This document shows positions 38,337 to 47,196 of a stretch of DNA of 64,000 nt, piece after piece. Origin of the DNA: Asticcacaulis sp. YBE204. Its GTDB lineage: Bacteria; Pseudomonadota; Alphaproteobacteria; Caulobacterales; Caulobacteraceae. The stretch covers positions 62,001 to 126,000 of the forward strand of contig NZ_AWGF01000002.1 of assembly GCF_000495855.1 (NCBI RefSeq), written 5' to 3'. The first letter of the stretch is position 1. Each line of letters starts with the position of its first letter. Position numbers and translations under genes: made by a program. The notes below the pieces were generated by a model. The model was not told where the DNA came from. It ran no database searches and saw only the letters and a program-made list of their open reading frames with translations.

Positions 38337-39269
38337 ATGCCCGGACCTGCCCCCAAGATCGTCGTTGTCGGCAGTCTCAACGCCGATGTCACGCTGGAGG
38401 TCGAGCGCCTGCCGCAGCCCAATGAGACCCTGATGGCGCGCGCCAGCCGTCAGACCGTCGGCGGCAAGGGCTTCAATCAGGCCATGGCTCTGGCGCGGCT
38501 GGGCTGCGAGACGGTCATGGTCGGGGCGGTCGGTGACGACCTGATGGGCAGCGAGGCCCGCGCCCGTCTACGCCGTTCGGGCATCGACGATCGTCACCTG
38601 ACAACGATAGTCGGACAGGTAACGGGCACCGCCCATATCCTCGTCGGTCGCGACGGGCAGAACATGATTACCGTGTCGCCGGGGGCCAATGCCGCCCTGA
38701 TGCCCGCTCATGTCGAGGCGGCCACCGATCTGATCGCGGCGGCGGATGCGCTGATCGTGCAGATGGAAGTGCCGCTGGAAACGACCCGGCGCGCCTTGGA
38801 TATCGCCCGGATGCACAAAGTGCTGACGGTCCTTAACCCCGCGCCGGTCCTGCCCGGCGTCGAGTCGCTGCTGCCGCTTGCTGATGTGGTGACGCCGAAC
38901 GAGACCGAACTGATGTCCCTGACAGGCATGGACGGATTTGGCGACGCCGCCCTGCACGCCGCCCTGCACAGCCTGATCAAGCAGGGGGCGGGACGCGCTT
39001 TGGTCACCATGGGTGGCAACGGTATCGCGGCGCTGATCGAAGGCACTTTGGTGCGCCTGCCCGCCCATAAGGTAAAGGCCCTCGACGCGACCGGCGCGGG
39101 CGATGTGTTCAACGGGGCCCTGACGGCGAAACTGGCCACCGGGGCGAAGTGGTTGGAGGCCCTGCACTATGCGATGGCGGCGGCGGCCTTGTCGGTGTCG
39201 CGCGCTTCGGCGGATGCCGCCCCGACCCTGAAAGAGGTCGAGGCGTTTTTATCCGAGGCTACGGTTTAA
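38337..39269 (+). CDS. Ribokinase / PfkB-family sugar kinase, 310 aa
   Basis: ATP-dependent phosphorylation of ribose or a related sugar or nucleoside. Substrate motifs are VVVGSLNADVTLEVERLPQP and the Gly-Gly of TVGGKGFNQAMALARLG; the anion hole and catalytic Asp lie in ALDATGAGDVFNGALTAKLA, with TPNET and VTMGGNG also typical of ribokinase. The ATG at 38337 follows an AAAAGAGAG ribosome site; upstream in-frame residues are not kinase-like. It is convergent with the esterase gene with an 11-nt overlap. In this island it might handle a sugar released by the nearby glycosidase or esterase. Confidence 0.92.
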   Translation: MPGPAPKIVVVGSLNADVTLEVERLPQPNETLMARASRQTVGGKGFNQAMALARLGCETVMVGAVGDDLMGSEARARLRRSGIDDRHLTTIVGQVTGTAHILVGRDGQNMITVSPGANAALMPAHVEAATDLIAAADALIVQMEVPLETTRRALDIARMHKVLTVLNPAPVLPGVESLLPLADVVTPNETELMSLTGMDGFGDAALHAALHSLIKQGAGRALVTMGGNGIAALIEGTLVRLPAHKVKALDATGAGDVFNGALTAKLATGAKWLEALHYAMAAAALSVSRASADAAPTLKEVEAFLSEATV

Positions 39270-40761
39270 TCGTTGCGGCTTCCAGCGCGTCGAGGCGGGC
39301 CTTGGCGAAGTCAGTCACCGGGGCGATGCCGTTATTATCGATGTGCATCAGGGTGCGCGACTTCACCGTATAGGTGGGCCACTGCGGCAGGCTTTCGCCG
39401 TTCGGATTACCGGTTTTGGCAAAATTGACCCAGTAGCGGTTCATCGTGCTGGCCACTTTGAGGTCCGACGGCGTCCATTCGTGCCGCGCGGTGCGGCTCT
39501 GGCGGATATCGAAGACCATCTCGATCTCGTTTTCATGCCCGGCTCCCGGTGTCGTGGCGCGCAGGGTTTCCGGCACGTAGCCGAAACGATAGAGCCAGAC
39601 CTTGCCGTTTTTCTTCGCCGTCTGCTCCGCCCGCCAGCGCGCGGGGAGCGTCATGGCATATTCGCCCCACAGGCGCTTTTCGGCGACCTCGCGCGGCGTA
39701 CCGTCGGCCATGTACAGCTTGACCACACCCTCGCCCTTCGGCCCCAGCGACTCGATCAGCTTTTTCTCCGCCCCCGGCAGCCAGCGGATCAGGCTTTCTT
39801 CGTAATTATTGGCCCCGACCAAGTAAGGCACATCGGCGATATGGCCGTTCTTATAGGCCTCCGGCGTCGTTTCCAGAACGACCTGACCGTCGGCGATGAC
39901 GCTTTCGGGCGTATAGACCGGCGCATCGAGCACGGTTGCCGCGGGCAGATGACGCAGCTCTTCGGCGGTCAGTGCGCCTTTCTTGTCCCCCCATGCCTTG
40001 CCGTCGGCCTCGGCCTTTTCGAGCGGCTTGACGAAGCCATTGCTGCCGCCGGACTGCGCGATGGCCTTATGGAACAGGCCGCGCGCTTTTGGCGACGCCA
40101 TCAGGAAATTGACCGACGAGGCCCCGGCGGATTCACCGAAGATCGTTACATTACCTGCATCGCCGCCAAAGGCCGCGATATTGGTCTGTACCCACTCCAG
40201 CGCCTTGATCTGATCCATCAGGCCGTAATTGCCGACGGCCTCACCGTCCGCTTTCAACGCCGGGTGCGCGAAGAACCCGAACCGCCCGACGCGGTAGTTG
40301 AGCGAGACGACGATGACGTCCTGTTTCGCAAAGGCCATCCCGTCATAGCTGGGGTAAGACGACGCCCCCATGATAAAGGCCCCGCCATAGATCCACACCA
40401 TGACCGGCAGTTTCTTTCCTGCCGCGTTTTCCGGCGCCCAGACATTGAGATAGAGGCAGTCTTCGGATTCAGGATTGACGAAGCCCGGTCCCGGCGGGCT
40501 TTCCATGTCCATCTGCACGCAGTCCGGGCCGAAGCTGCGCGCCTCCAGCAGACCCGACCATGGGGCGGGCGATTGCGGCGCGCGCCAGCGCAGGGGGCCC
40601 ACCGGCGGCTGCGCATAGGGGATGCCGAGATACCGCGACACGCCCTTGTCGGCGATGCCTTCGATCTTGCCGTCCCGCAGGGTCACCTGCGGCGCGGCCA
40701 TCGCCGTCGTCGACATCAGAAGAGCCATAAGACCGGCGGACACACTCAAAACTCTGGACAT
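39259..40761 (-). CDS. Secreted type-B carboxylesterase, 500 aa
   Basis: Alpha/beta-hydrolase of the cholinesterase-like (type B) family. A signal peptide (MSRVLSVSAGLMALLMSTTA, cleavage near AMA-AP) sends it to the periplasm. Family words are GIPYAQPPVGPLRWRAPQ, SEDCLYLNVWAP, the oxyanion YGGAF, and the nucleophile Ser211 in FGESAGASS. The acidic residue probably lies near the GANNYEES stretch and the catalytic His in GAGHENEIEMVF. It lies just downstream (150 nt) of the TonB receptor gene on the same strand, so it may hydrolyse an ester imported by that receptor. Confidence 0.92.
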   Translation of the reverse strand: MSRVLSVSAGLMALLMSTTAMAAPQVTLRDGKIEGIADKGVSRYLGIPYAQPPVGPLRWRAPQSPAPWSGLLEARSFGPDCVQMDMESPPGPGFVNPESEDCLYLNVWAPENAAGKKLPVMVWIYGGAFIMGASSYPSYDGMAFAKQDVIVVSLNYRVGRFGFFAHPALKADGEAVGNYGLMDQIKALEWVQTNIAAFGGDAGNVTIFGESAGASSVNFLMASPKARGLFHKAIAQSGGSNGFVKPLEKAEADGKAWGDKKGALTAEELRHLPAATVLDAPVYTPESVIADGQVVLETTPEAYKNGHIADVPYLVGANNYEESLIRWLPGAEKKLIESLGPKGEGVVKLYMADGTPREVAEKRLWGEYAMTLPARWRAEQTAKKNGKVWLYRFGYVPETLRATTPGAGHENEIEMVFDIRQSRTARHEWTPSDLKVASTMNRYWVNFAKTGNPNGESLPQWPTYTVKSRTLMHIDNNGIAPVTDFAKARLDALEAATIKP

Positions 40762-40910
40762 GGGAAACCCTTTTCAACCGAAAGCGGCGGACCCCGATAC
40801 GCCGGGTCCGCCGTTACGCGTACTTACTTTTTTAAGACGTGCATCTGATCCAAAAAAAACCCCAGAAAGCAAGAATGGACACTTTTTGGGATGCGCTTGT
40901 CTGAGCCGCC

Positions 40911-43322
40911 TTAGAAACTGCGGCTAACCTTGAAGTGCACCGTGCGACCGATGCCGGGGAGGACGTTGGCATTGGCGTCGGTGTCCGAATTGGCGAGGAA
41001 GTATTCCTCGTTGGTCAGGTTATCGACATTCAGATCGAAGCGGTACGGACCGTGGATATAGTAGGCCCCGCCGCGCACCAGCGTATAGGCCGGCAGGGTG
41101 ATCGATCCCGGCAGGAAGCCGCCGGTTTCCGACGCATAGGTCACGCCGCCGGTCAGGCCCCACTTGCCGCGCACGTCGTAGGTGGCGAACAGCGAGCCGC
41201 TGGTCTTGGGCGTGGTACGCAGATAGTAGCCGTTCTGCATCCCCGGAATATAGTTGGCGTTCGAGAAGACGTAGCCGCCGTAACCGTCGGTGCACGCAAT
41301 CCCGGCCAGGCAGGACGGCAGGGTGAGGAAGAAACCCGCCCCGGCGGTCGGCTGGACCTTGGTCTTCTGCCGCGTCAGGGTCGCCGTCAGGCCGAAGCTA
41401 TCGGTGACCAGCCAGCGCAGTTCGCCTTCGATGCCCTGGGTACGCAGGGCACTGACGGTTTGCACACCCGTCGGCGGGCTGGAGATAAAGGAACGGTCCT
41501 GATCATAGACCGCCAGGGCGGCGAACAGACGACCGCCGTATTGCGAGGTCTTGACCCCCGCTTCGCGCAGGCGTGAAGCCCCCAGATAGGAGTCGTTGAG
41601 GATCAGCGAAGGCGCCAGGCCACCGCCCTGATCGATTTGCAGCGACTTGGCGCGGGCATAGGTGGTGTAGAAGGTCGCCCAGTCGAACTTATAGGCCAGC
41701 GACGCGTTGTAGCTATAGGCGGTCTGGTCGTCGGTGCGGCGGGCGCGGGTCGTGCCGACCTCGGTGCCGATGTTCAGCGCGTCGACTTCGTATTTATCCG
41801 AGCGGCCGCCGAGCGTCAGGCTGACCGGGCCCCAGGTGGCGTCGGCCAGCGCGAAGGCCCCGTAGTTATGGATCTTGGTCGTGACGTCGGTCGCCCACTT
41901 GTAACCGGCGGCGAAAGGGTTGTTGAAGCGGTCGTCCGTGGTCGCGCCGACGCTGAGGTCGCGGCGGTCTTCGGAGATGACGAAGTCGTTGAGCGATCCC
42001 TGTACGTGGGCATGGGTGAAGCGATGGCTGAGGCCCGACACGGTCTTCCATTCGACCGGACCGGTCGAGAAGTCGCGGATATAGCTGAGCCGCTGTTCGC
42101 TCAGGGTCGATTCATAGCGTGAACCGAAGCCGTAGCTCTGATAGTTGTCGGATTCCAGCGTGTTGAGGAAGCCTTCGATCTTCAGCTTGCCGCCCGCCAG
42201 TTCGCGCGAGGCCCCGGCATAGAGGGTGTGCGTCGTCGCTTCGTTGATATCGACGCCTTCGTCGATGAAGGTCGTGCGGCGCGACAGCTCGACCAGCTTG
42301 ACCGTCGCCGGGTCGAGCTTGGTGAAGTTGTTCGGCTTGGGCGTGACGCCAATGGCGGGCGCGGCGAACAGCAGGGCCGAACCGCCCGTGACGGCGTAGT
42401 AGCGCGCCACACTGATGGTCGGCGACACACCGTCAGTGATCCTGGCGATCGGGCGACCGGAAATATACAGGCCGTCATCGATCAGTTGCTGGGTGACGCG
42501 GTTCCAGCCGATGTTTTTCAGATAGCCTTCGGAATGGACGAACTGATAGCTGGTTTCCAGCGACCACTTGTCGCCGAGCGTGCTGGCGAACGAGCCCTGA
42601 AGGACCTGCGATTTCGGGTGCATCCCCAGATAGAAGCTGTCGGAATCCTCGACCTTGGCGAACAGGTGCAGGCCCGCGTCGTTGGTGCCCCAGTTGGCGG
42701 GCAGCGACAGGTTGCCGGTCAAGATCTTCTCGCCATAGCTGCCGACAGTGGCGGACATATCACCGCTCGTCTTGTCGACGTATTTGGTGCTTTCGCCGTA
42801 GCCCGTTTTCGGGATAAAGTTCATGAAGCCGCCGACCTGACCGGAACCATAGACCGGCGAGGTCGGGCCGCGCACGATTTCGATGGATGACGTCGCATCA
42901 ACCGGCGTCGGGTAGTTGGCGAAGTTCGACAGGCCCTGAAAGCCGTTATAGTAGTTGTCAGCCATGGTGCCGCGGATGTTCAGGCTGCCCGGAACGCCGA
43001 AGAACGAGCCCGTATAAGTGCCCGCCGCAACCGCCGTAAAGTCGTAGACGTTCTTGATCGAATAGCGCGACAGAAGCTTGTCGGAAATTTCGGTGACCGA
43101 ACGCGGCGTGTCGACCAGCGGCTTGTCGATACCGAAGACGCTGGAGGTGACGCGCTTCTGCTTCACACCGCCCAGATCGCGGGTGCCGGTCACGACGACC
43201 TCGGTGACCTCTTCCGGCTTTGCGTCCTGTGCAAAGGCCGGTACCGCGAGCGCGCTCAGGGCACCGCAGATGGCCGTCAGGGCCAGAAGAGAATGTTTGT
43301 ACGTAATATGCTTACCGTTCAT
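40911..43322 (-). CDS. TonB-dependent receptor of the catabolic island, 803 aa
   Basis: Outer-membrane transporter. The ATG at 43322 gives a signal peptide (HSLLALTAICGALSALAVPA, cleavage AFA-QD). The TonB box region TEVVVTGTRDL is followed by a siderophore-receptor-like plug: VDTPRSVTEISDKLLSRYSI, YDFTAVAAGTYTGSFFGVPG, LNIRGTMADNYYNGFQGL and VRGPTSPVYGSGQVGGFMNF. The barrel ends in IGRTVHFKVSRSF. The plug looks like the FhuE/FpvA type, yet no iron genes are near and the neighbours are catabolic, so the substrate may be an organic ester or glycoside. A CGCA-N6-CAAGAC motif lies 124 nt before its start. Confidence 0.92.
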   Translation of the reverse strand: MNGKHITYKHSLLALTAICGALSALAVPAFAQDAKPEEVTEVVVTGTRDLGGVKQKRVTSSVFGIDKPLVDTPRSVTEISDKLLSRYSIKNVYDFTAVAAGTYTGSFFGVPGSLNIRGTMADNYYNGFQGLSNFANYPTPVDATSSIEIVRGPTSPVYGSGQVGGFMNFIPKTGYGESTKYVDKTSGDMSATVGSYGEKILTGNLSLPANWGTNDAGLHLFAKVEDSDSFYLGMHPKSQVLQGSFASTLGDKWSLETSYQFVHSEGYLKNIGWNRVTQQLIDDGLYISGRPIARITDGVSPTISVARYYAVTGGSALLFAAPAIGVTPKPNNFTKLDPATVKLVELSRRTTFIDEGVDINEATTHTLYAGASRELAGGKLKIEGFLNTLESDNYQSYGFGSRYESTLSEQRLSYIRDFSTGPVEWKTVSGLSHRFTHAHVQGSLNDFVISEDRRDLSVGATTDDRFNNPFAAGYKWATDVTTKIHNYGAFALADATWGPVSLTLGGRSDKYEVDALNIGTEVGTTRARRTDDQTAYSYNASLAYKFDWATFYTTYARAKSLQIDQGGGLAPSLILNDSYLGASRLREAGVKTSQYGGRLFAALAVYDQDRSFISSPPTGVQTVSALRTQGIEGELRWLVTDSFGLTATLTRQKTKVQPTAGAGFFLTLPSCLAGIACTDGYGGYVFSNANYIPGMQNGYYLRTTPKTSGSLFATYDVRGKWGLTGGVTYASETGGFLPGSITLPAYTLVRGGAYYIHGPYRFDLNVDNLTNEEYFLANSDTDANANVLPGIGRTVHFKVSRSF

Positions 43323-43445
43323 CGTGCCATATCCCCTTGGCCATAGAGCGTCCAAAAAAGCCCGCCGTCTATATTGGAATTAGAAATGCGAACGCTTCCG
43401 ATCGAAGGATCGTTGTCATCAAGGTGTCATGATCAGCGGGCTCCG

Positions 43446-43461
43446 GTCTTGAGCGGGTGCG
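43446..43461 (-). promoter_or_regulatory. CGCA-N6-CAAGAC motif upstream of TonB receptor
   Basis: CGCA-CCCGCT-CAAGAC on the minus strand, pointing to the receptor gene. Confidence 0.4.
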
Positions 43462-43472
43462 CCCTGTAAATT

Positions 43473-43486
43473 GCGTCAATTGACGC
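43473..43486. promoter_or_regulatory. Perfect 14-bp palindrome in a divergent promoter region
   Basis: GCGTCAATTGACGC lies in the 382-nt gap between the TonB receptor (minus) and SDR (plus). A similar GCGTC-N5-GACGC is at 35731-35745 in the other divergent region of the island. The rest of the gap (43323-43704) holds no gene. Confidence 0.45.
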
Positions 43487-43634
43487 GGCGCAACATATTA
43501 AGGTGGCGTTTACCCTTCCTGCACGCTGACCGGTGACGGGGCCCTGTGCGCGCCCGGACAAACCACCGTTGCCAAAATGACGCCGTTACGCCGGAGGCCG
43601 GACGCGATGCGTCATCTGGGGGCAAGTATTGAGT

Positions 43635-43650
43635 CGCCGCGCGTCAAGAC
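43635..43650 (+). promoter_or_regulatory. CGCC-N6-CAAGAC motif upstream of SDR
   Basis: CGCC-GCGCGT-CAAGAC, ending 54 nt before the SDR start codon. Confidence 0.45.
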
Positions 43651-43704
43651 AACCGCGACCTCTGCGAAGAGGATCGCGCGCATTCAAAATACGGAGTGCG
43701 AGCG

Positions 43705-44526
43705 ATGAAATGGTTTATTACGGGCGTTTCCAAAGGCTTCGGTCTGGCCATTGCCAAGGCGGCGCTTGATCGGGGCGATATAGTCGCAGGCACCGTGCGC
43801 GGTCAGGCCGATCTGGAAGCCTTCACGGCGCTGAAACCTGGCTTCGCTTTCGGCTATCAGATGGATCTACCCGATCGGACTCAGGTCGATATCGCCGTGG
43901 CGGCGGCGGAAACCGCGCTGGGCGGTATCGATGTGGTCGTCAATAATGCCGGTTACGGCCTGATCGGCGCGGTCGAGGAAGCCAGCGCCGCAGAAATCCG
44001 TCAGGTGTTCGACGTCAATGTCTTCGGCGCGATCAATGTGCTTCAGGCCACCCTGCCCTATCTGCGCCAACGCCGCGCGGGTCACATCATCAATGTTACC
44101 TCCGTGTCGGGCTATGCGCCGTGGGCGGGCTCCGGGCTTTATGGCGCGACCAAGTTCGCCATGGAGGGCCTTGGCCGGACCCTGGCCGAAGAAGTCGAGG
44201 AACTGGGCATCGGCGTGACCAACCTCGCCCCCGGCGGATTCCGCACCCACTTCGCCAAGGGCTCGCTCAATATCGCCAAACACAAGATCGCCGATTATGA
44301 CGGCAAGGCGCGCGAAGCCGAACGGACTTTGGCCGCGCATAATGGTTCCGAACCCGGCGACCCGGAGAAGCTGGCGCAGGCGGTCCTGACCATAGCGGGC
44401 ATGAAAAACCCGCCTTTGCACCTGCTGTTGGGGGCCGATGCGCTGGGCTATGCCGAAGAAGAAATGGCCGAAATCCAAAAGGACATCGACCAGTGGCGCG
44501 ACCTGTCGCTATCGACGGCGTTCTAA
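43705..44526 (+). CDS. Short-chain dehydrogenase/reductase, 273 aa
   Basis: Classical SDR: the cofactor loop is FITGVSKGFGLAIA (TGxxxGxG), the NAG motif reads VVNNAGYGLIG, and the catalytic Ser, Tyr and Lys are in INVTSVSGYAP and SGLYGATKFAMEG. The C-terminal part after LAPGGFRTHFAKGSL defines the substrate pocket. A GTG nine bases upstream is an alternative start. It begins a plus-strand run that includes the Rieske oxygenase, although a 259-nt repeat-containing gap separates them. Confidence 0.92.
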   Translation: MKWFITGVSKGFGLAIAKAALDRGDIVAGTVRGQADLEAFTALKPGFAFGYQMDLPDRTQVDIAVAAAETALGGIDVVVNNAGYGLIGAVEEASAAEIRQVFDVNVFGAINVLQATLPYLRQRRAGHIINVTSVSGYAPWAGSGLYGATKFAMEGLGRTLAEEVEELGIGVTNLAPGGFRTHFAKGSLNIAKHKIADYDGKAREAERTLAAHNGSEPGDPEKLAQAVLTIAGMKNPPLHLLLGADALGYAEEEMAEIQKDIDQWRDLSLSTAF

Positions 44527-44551
44527 GCGCATTGGCTACGCCGAACTGCGT

Positions 44552-44580
44552 TTCCGAAAAGTGTGAAGCGGTTTTCGGAA
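44552..44580. repeat. Palindromic intergenic repeat, copy 1
   Basis: TTCCGAAAA (44552-44560) pairs with TTTTCGGAA (44572-44580) around GTGTGAAGCGG. The 19-nt core AAAACCGCTTCACACTTTT (minus strand) is identical in a second copy at 54035-54061. It may also work as a terminator for the SDR gene. Confidence 0.65.
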
Positions 44581-44605
44581 TCAAATGCGCGACAAAGCAA
44601 AAGCT

Positions 44606-44645
44606 TAGAACATGTTCCGATCCAATCGGATCGAAACATGTTCTA
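44606..44645. repeat. 18-bp inverted repeat (AGAACATGTT arms)
   Basis: Arms TAGAACATGTTCCGATCC (44606-44623) and its complement with one mismatch (44628-44645). With the hairpin at 44552 it forms one compound element bounded by GCGCATT (44527) and AATGCGC (44645), a type common between genes in alphaproteobacteria. Confidence 0.65.
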
Positions 44646-44665
44646 ATGCGCAACAACTTCTTGTG

Positions 44666-44681
44666 CGCCTAAACACAAGAC
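44666..44681 (+). promoter_or_regulatory. CGCC-N6-CAAGAC motif upstream of Rieske oxygenase
   Basis: CGCC-TAAACA-CAAGAC, 104 nt before the oxygenase start. Confidence 0.45.
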
Positions 44682-44785
44682 CATCGTCCATCGCCGGGGG
44701 TAGGTCTTAGGCCAAGATGGCATCCGCCCGGATGCGCTATTCCGGGGGCGCTGCCACGAAACGACGAAATCAGGTGATCGTCGCC

Positions 44786-45994
44786 ATGCCCACAAAACTG
44801 CCCTCCAAAGCCTTTATCGACTCGTTCGCATCGTCGGACATCGACCTTGCCGATGCCGAGACCCTGCCACCGGAATGCTATACCGACGCCGGTTTCTACG
44901 AGTTTGAGAAGGAAGCGCTCTATTATCACGAATGGCTGTGCGCCGGTCGCGAGAACTGGGTCAAGAACCCCGGCGACTACTTCACCACCCAGATCGCCGG
45001 TGAGCCTATCGTCGTGGCGCGCGGTCGCGACGGTCAGATCAACGCCATGTCTTCGGTCTGCGCCCATCGCGCCATGCTGGTCGCCGAAGGTTCAGGCAAT
45101 ACGCGGATGTTCCTTTGCCCTTACCACCACTGGGCCTATGGGCTCGACGGTAAGCTGACCGGCGCCCCCGCTATGGAAAAGACGTGCAACTTCAACAAGG
45201 AAGAACACGGCCTGACGCGGTTCGCGGTCGAAATCTGGAACGGCTTCATCTTCATCAATTTCGACGCCGATGCGGCCCCCCTCGCCCCGCGCCTGACGCA
45301 GGTGACCGAGGCGCTCAAAGGCTACGACCTTGCCAATGCCGACGATCTGCGCCCACAGGCGCCGGGCACCTTCCCGTGGAACTGGAAGGTGATGTTCGAA
45401 AATAATAACGACGGCTACCACGCCTCGAAACTGCATCAGGGGCCGCTTCACGACTTCGTGCCGTCGGATCTGGCCGAGTTCCCGGACTCAGACCCCGCCG
45501 ATGCCGGGTTCTTGCGCTATAACGGCACGACCCACCGCGACGCCAGCTTCAACCCGACGCAGGTCGCGCAGATGCCGGTCTTCCCCGGCCTGACCGAGAC
45601 CGACCGCAACCGCATGACCTTCGCCAACATCCCGCCGACGCTATCGCTGGTGATGATGAGCGACATGGTCATCTATCTGATCCTGCGCCCCACGGGCGCG
45701 GAGACGATGGAGCAGGACGTCGGCACGCTGGTCGCGCCGGGGGCGTCGAAGCACCCGTCCTTCCAGCACAAGTTCGAAATGAACATGAACTCGGCCACCC
45801 ACATCATCGATCAGGACATGCACGTCGACGAGCTGGTGCAGATCGGTCTGCGCTCCAAATTCGCCCCGCGTGGCCGCTATTCGTGGCAGGAAGGCGCGCA
45901 GATCCAGTTCAACCGCTGGCTCATCAAGCGCTACCGCGACACCTATGCGCGCCTGACCGGCCCGAACCTCACAGCCGTCAAGGGCGCGGCATAA
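44786..45994 (+). CDS. Rieske non-haem iron oxygenase, alpha subunit, 402 aa
   Basis: Terminal oxygenase that hydroxylates or demethylates its substrate using electrons from a PDR-type reductase. The Rieske 2Fe-2S ligands are Cys92, His94, Cys111 and His114 (CAH and CPYHH). The mononuclear iron ligands His212 and His217 follow the bridging Asp209 in ENNNDGYHASKLH. Length and lack of a beta-subunit gene nearby fit the single-subunit group that includes glycine-betaine, carnitine and vanillate-type oxygenases; which one cannot be told. The ATG at 44786 has an AGGTGAT ribosome site. The probable reductase is at 34616-35581. An amidase gene follows after a 95-nt gap with a strong hairpin. Confidence 0.92.
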   Translation: MPTKLPSKAFIDSFASSDIDLADAETLPPECYTDAGFYEFEKEALYYHEWLCAGRENWVKNPGDYFTTQIAGEPIVVARGRDGQINAMSSVCAHRAMLVAEGSGNTRMFLCPYHHWAYGLDGKLTGAPAMEKTCNFNKEEHGLTRFAVEIWNGFIFINFDADAAPLAPRLTQVTEALKGYDLANADDLRPQAPGTFPWNWKVMFENNNDGYHASKLHQGPLHDFVPSDLAEFPDSDPADAGFLRYNGTTHRDASFNPTQVAQMPVFPGLTETDRNRMTFANIPPTLSLVMMSDMVIYLILRPTGAETMEQDVGTLVAPGASKHPSFQHKFEMNMNSATHIIDQDMHVDELVQIGLRSKFAPRGRYSWQEGAQIQFNRWLIKRYRDTYARLTGPNLTAVKGAA

Positions 45995-46020
45995 CCTTCG
46001 AAAAACTTCATGAAATTCCC

Positions 46021-46044
46021 CTCTGTCCGGCACCCCGGACAGAG
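46021..46044 (+). promoter_or_regulatory. Intercistronic hairpin between oxygenase and amidase genes
   Basis: Perfect 10-bp stem CTCTGTCCGG / CCGGACAGAG with a CACC loop and no T run. It may stabilise or attenuate the mRNA so the two genes are expressed at different levels. Confidence 0.55.
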
Positions 46045-46089
46045 ATCGGGTCCTCATGTCTCACCCCTCCCTCTCAAGAGAACTGTATC

Positions 46090-47181
46090 ATGGCTTTTAT
46101 CTGCACCCCGGGTGAGACCCGTCAGGACACCCAGCCGAAAAACCTGCATTTCCTGCGCGCCACGCCGGAAACCATCCACTGGGGTTATTTTCATCCGGAG
46201 ATCAAGCCCGCCCTGACGGTGAAATCCGGCGACATGATCATGGCCGAAGCCATCACCCACCACGCCGGGGACGCGCCGGAGCTGATGATGGACGACGCCA
46301 TCACGCGTATCTTCACCGAAGTGCCGGAAGCCGACCGCAATCCCGGCGTCCACATCATGACCGGTCCGATCTTCGTCGAAGGCGCGGAGCCCGGCGACAT
46401 GCTGGAAGTCCGTTATTTCCAGATGACGCCGCGTTTCAACTACGGCTCGAACCTGGCCGCCAACTGGGGCCACCTCTATGAGGAGTTCGGCAAGAAAGAA
46501 CGCGTCACCATCTACGAGCTGAACCCCAATTCCAATACGGCCTCGGCGCACTATGCCTATGATTTTCCAGGCGTTTACCTGACGCCGGGCACCATTACCC
46601 ACTGTGCCGAATGCGACCGCGTCCCGGCCCTGAAAGGCATCTCGATCCCGGCGCGCCCGCACCTTGGCACCGCCGGTGTGGCGCCGGCTGTGGATCAGCG
46701 CGTATCGACCATTCCGCCCGGCCTGCACGGCGGCAATATCGACAACTGGCGCATCGGCGCCGGCGCGACCATGTATTATCCGGTGCAGGTCAAGGGCGGC
46801 CTGTTCTCGATCGGCGATCCGCATGTCTCGCAAGGCGACGGCGAAATTTCCGGCACCGCCATCGAAGCCTCGCTCAACTGCCTGTTCCAGATCATCCTGC
46901 GCAAGGATTTCAGCTTCCCCTCGCCGCTGCTGGAGACGCCGAACAACTGGATCGTCCACGGCTTCGACGAAGACCTCAACAAGGCGATGAAAAACGCCTC
47001 GCTCGACATGCTGACGCTTCTCACCGAGCATCAGGGCCTGTCGCGCGACGACGCCTATTCACTGATGTCGGTCGCCGCTGATTTCGGCATCACCCAGGTC
47101 GTTGACGGCACGCAGGGCATTCACGTCCGCATCGACCGCAACATCTTCCCCGACAAGGGCGTGGTCAAAGACCCCGAATAG
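46090..47181 (+). CDS. Acetamidase/formamidase family protein, 363 aa
   Basis: Hydrolysis of formamide, acetamide or a related short amide to ammonia and acid. FmdA/AmdA words: FLRATPETIHWGYFHPEIKP, ITHHAGDAPELM, NPGVHIMTGPIFVEGAEPGD, YGSNLAANWGHLYEE, PPGLHGGNIDNWRIGAGATM and GDPHVSQGDGEISGTAIEAS. It is clearly a relative of the amidase half of the fusion protein at 35906, with matching order of all motifs. The ATG at 46090 is chosen because upstream in-frame residues belong to the shadow of the oxygenase gene. An AraC regulator gene starts 15 nt after its stop. Confidence 0.92.
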   Translation: MAFICTPGETRQDTQPKNLHFLRATPETIHWGYFHPEIKPALTVKSGDMIMAEAITHHAGDAPELMMDDAITRIFTEVPEADRNPGVHIMTGPIFVEGAEPGDMLEVRYFQMTPRFNYGSNLAANWGHLYEEFGKKERVTIYELNPNSNTASAHYAYDFPGVYLTPGTITHCAECDRVPALKGISIPARPHLGTAGVAPAVDQRVSTIPPGLHGGNIDNWRIGAGATMYYPVQVKGGLFSIGDPHVSQGDGEISGTAIEASLNCLFQIILRKDFSFPSPLLETPNNWIVHGFDEDLNKAMKNASLDMLTLLTEHQGLSRDDAYSLMSVAADFGITQVVDGTQGIHVRIDRNIFPDKGVVKDPE

Positions 47182-47196
47182 GCATAGTTTCACCCC

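Noticed and set aside
45883-46089. Amidase start 69 codons further upstream
   Set aside because: The extension overlaps the oxygenase gene out of frame and has shadow composition; ATG at 46090 begins the conserved domain.
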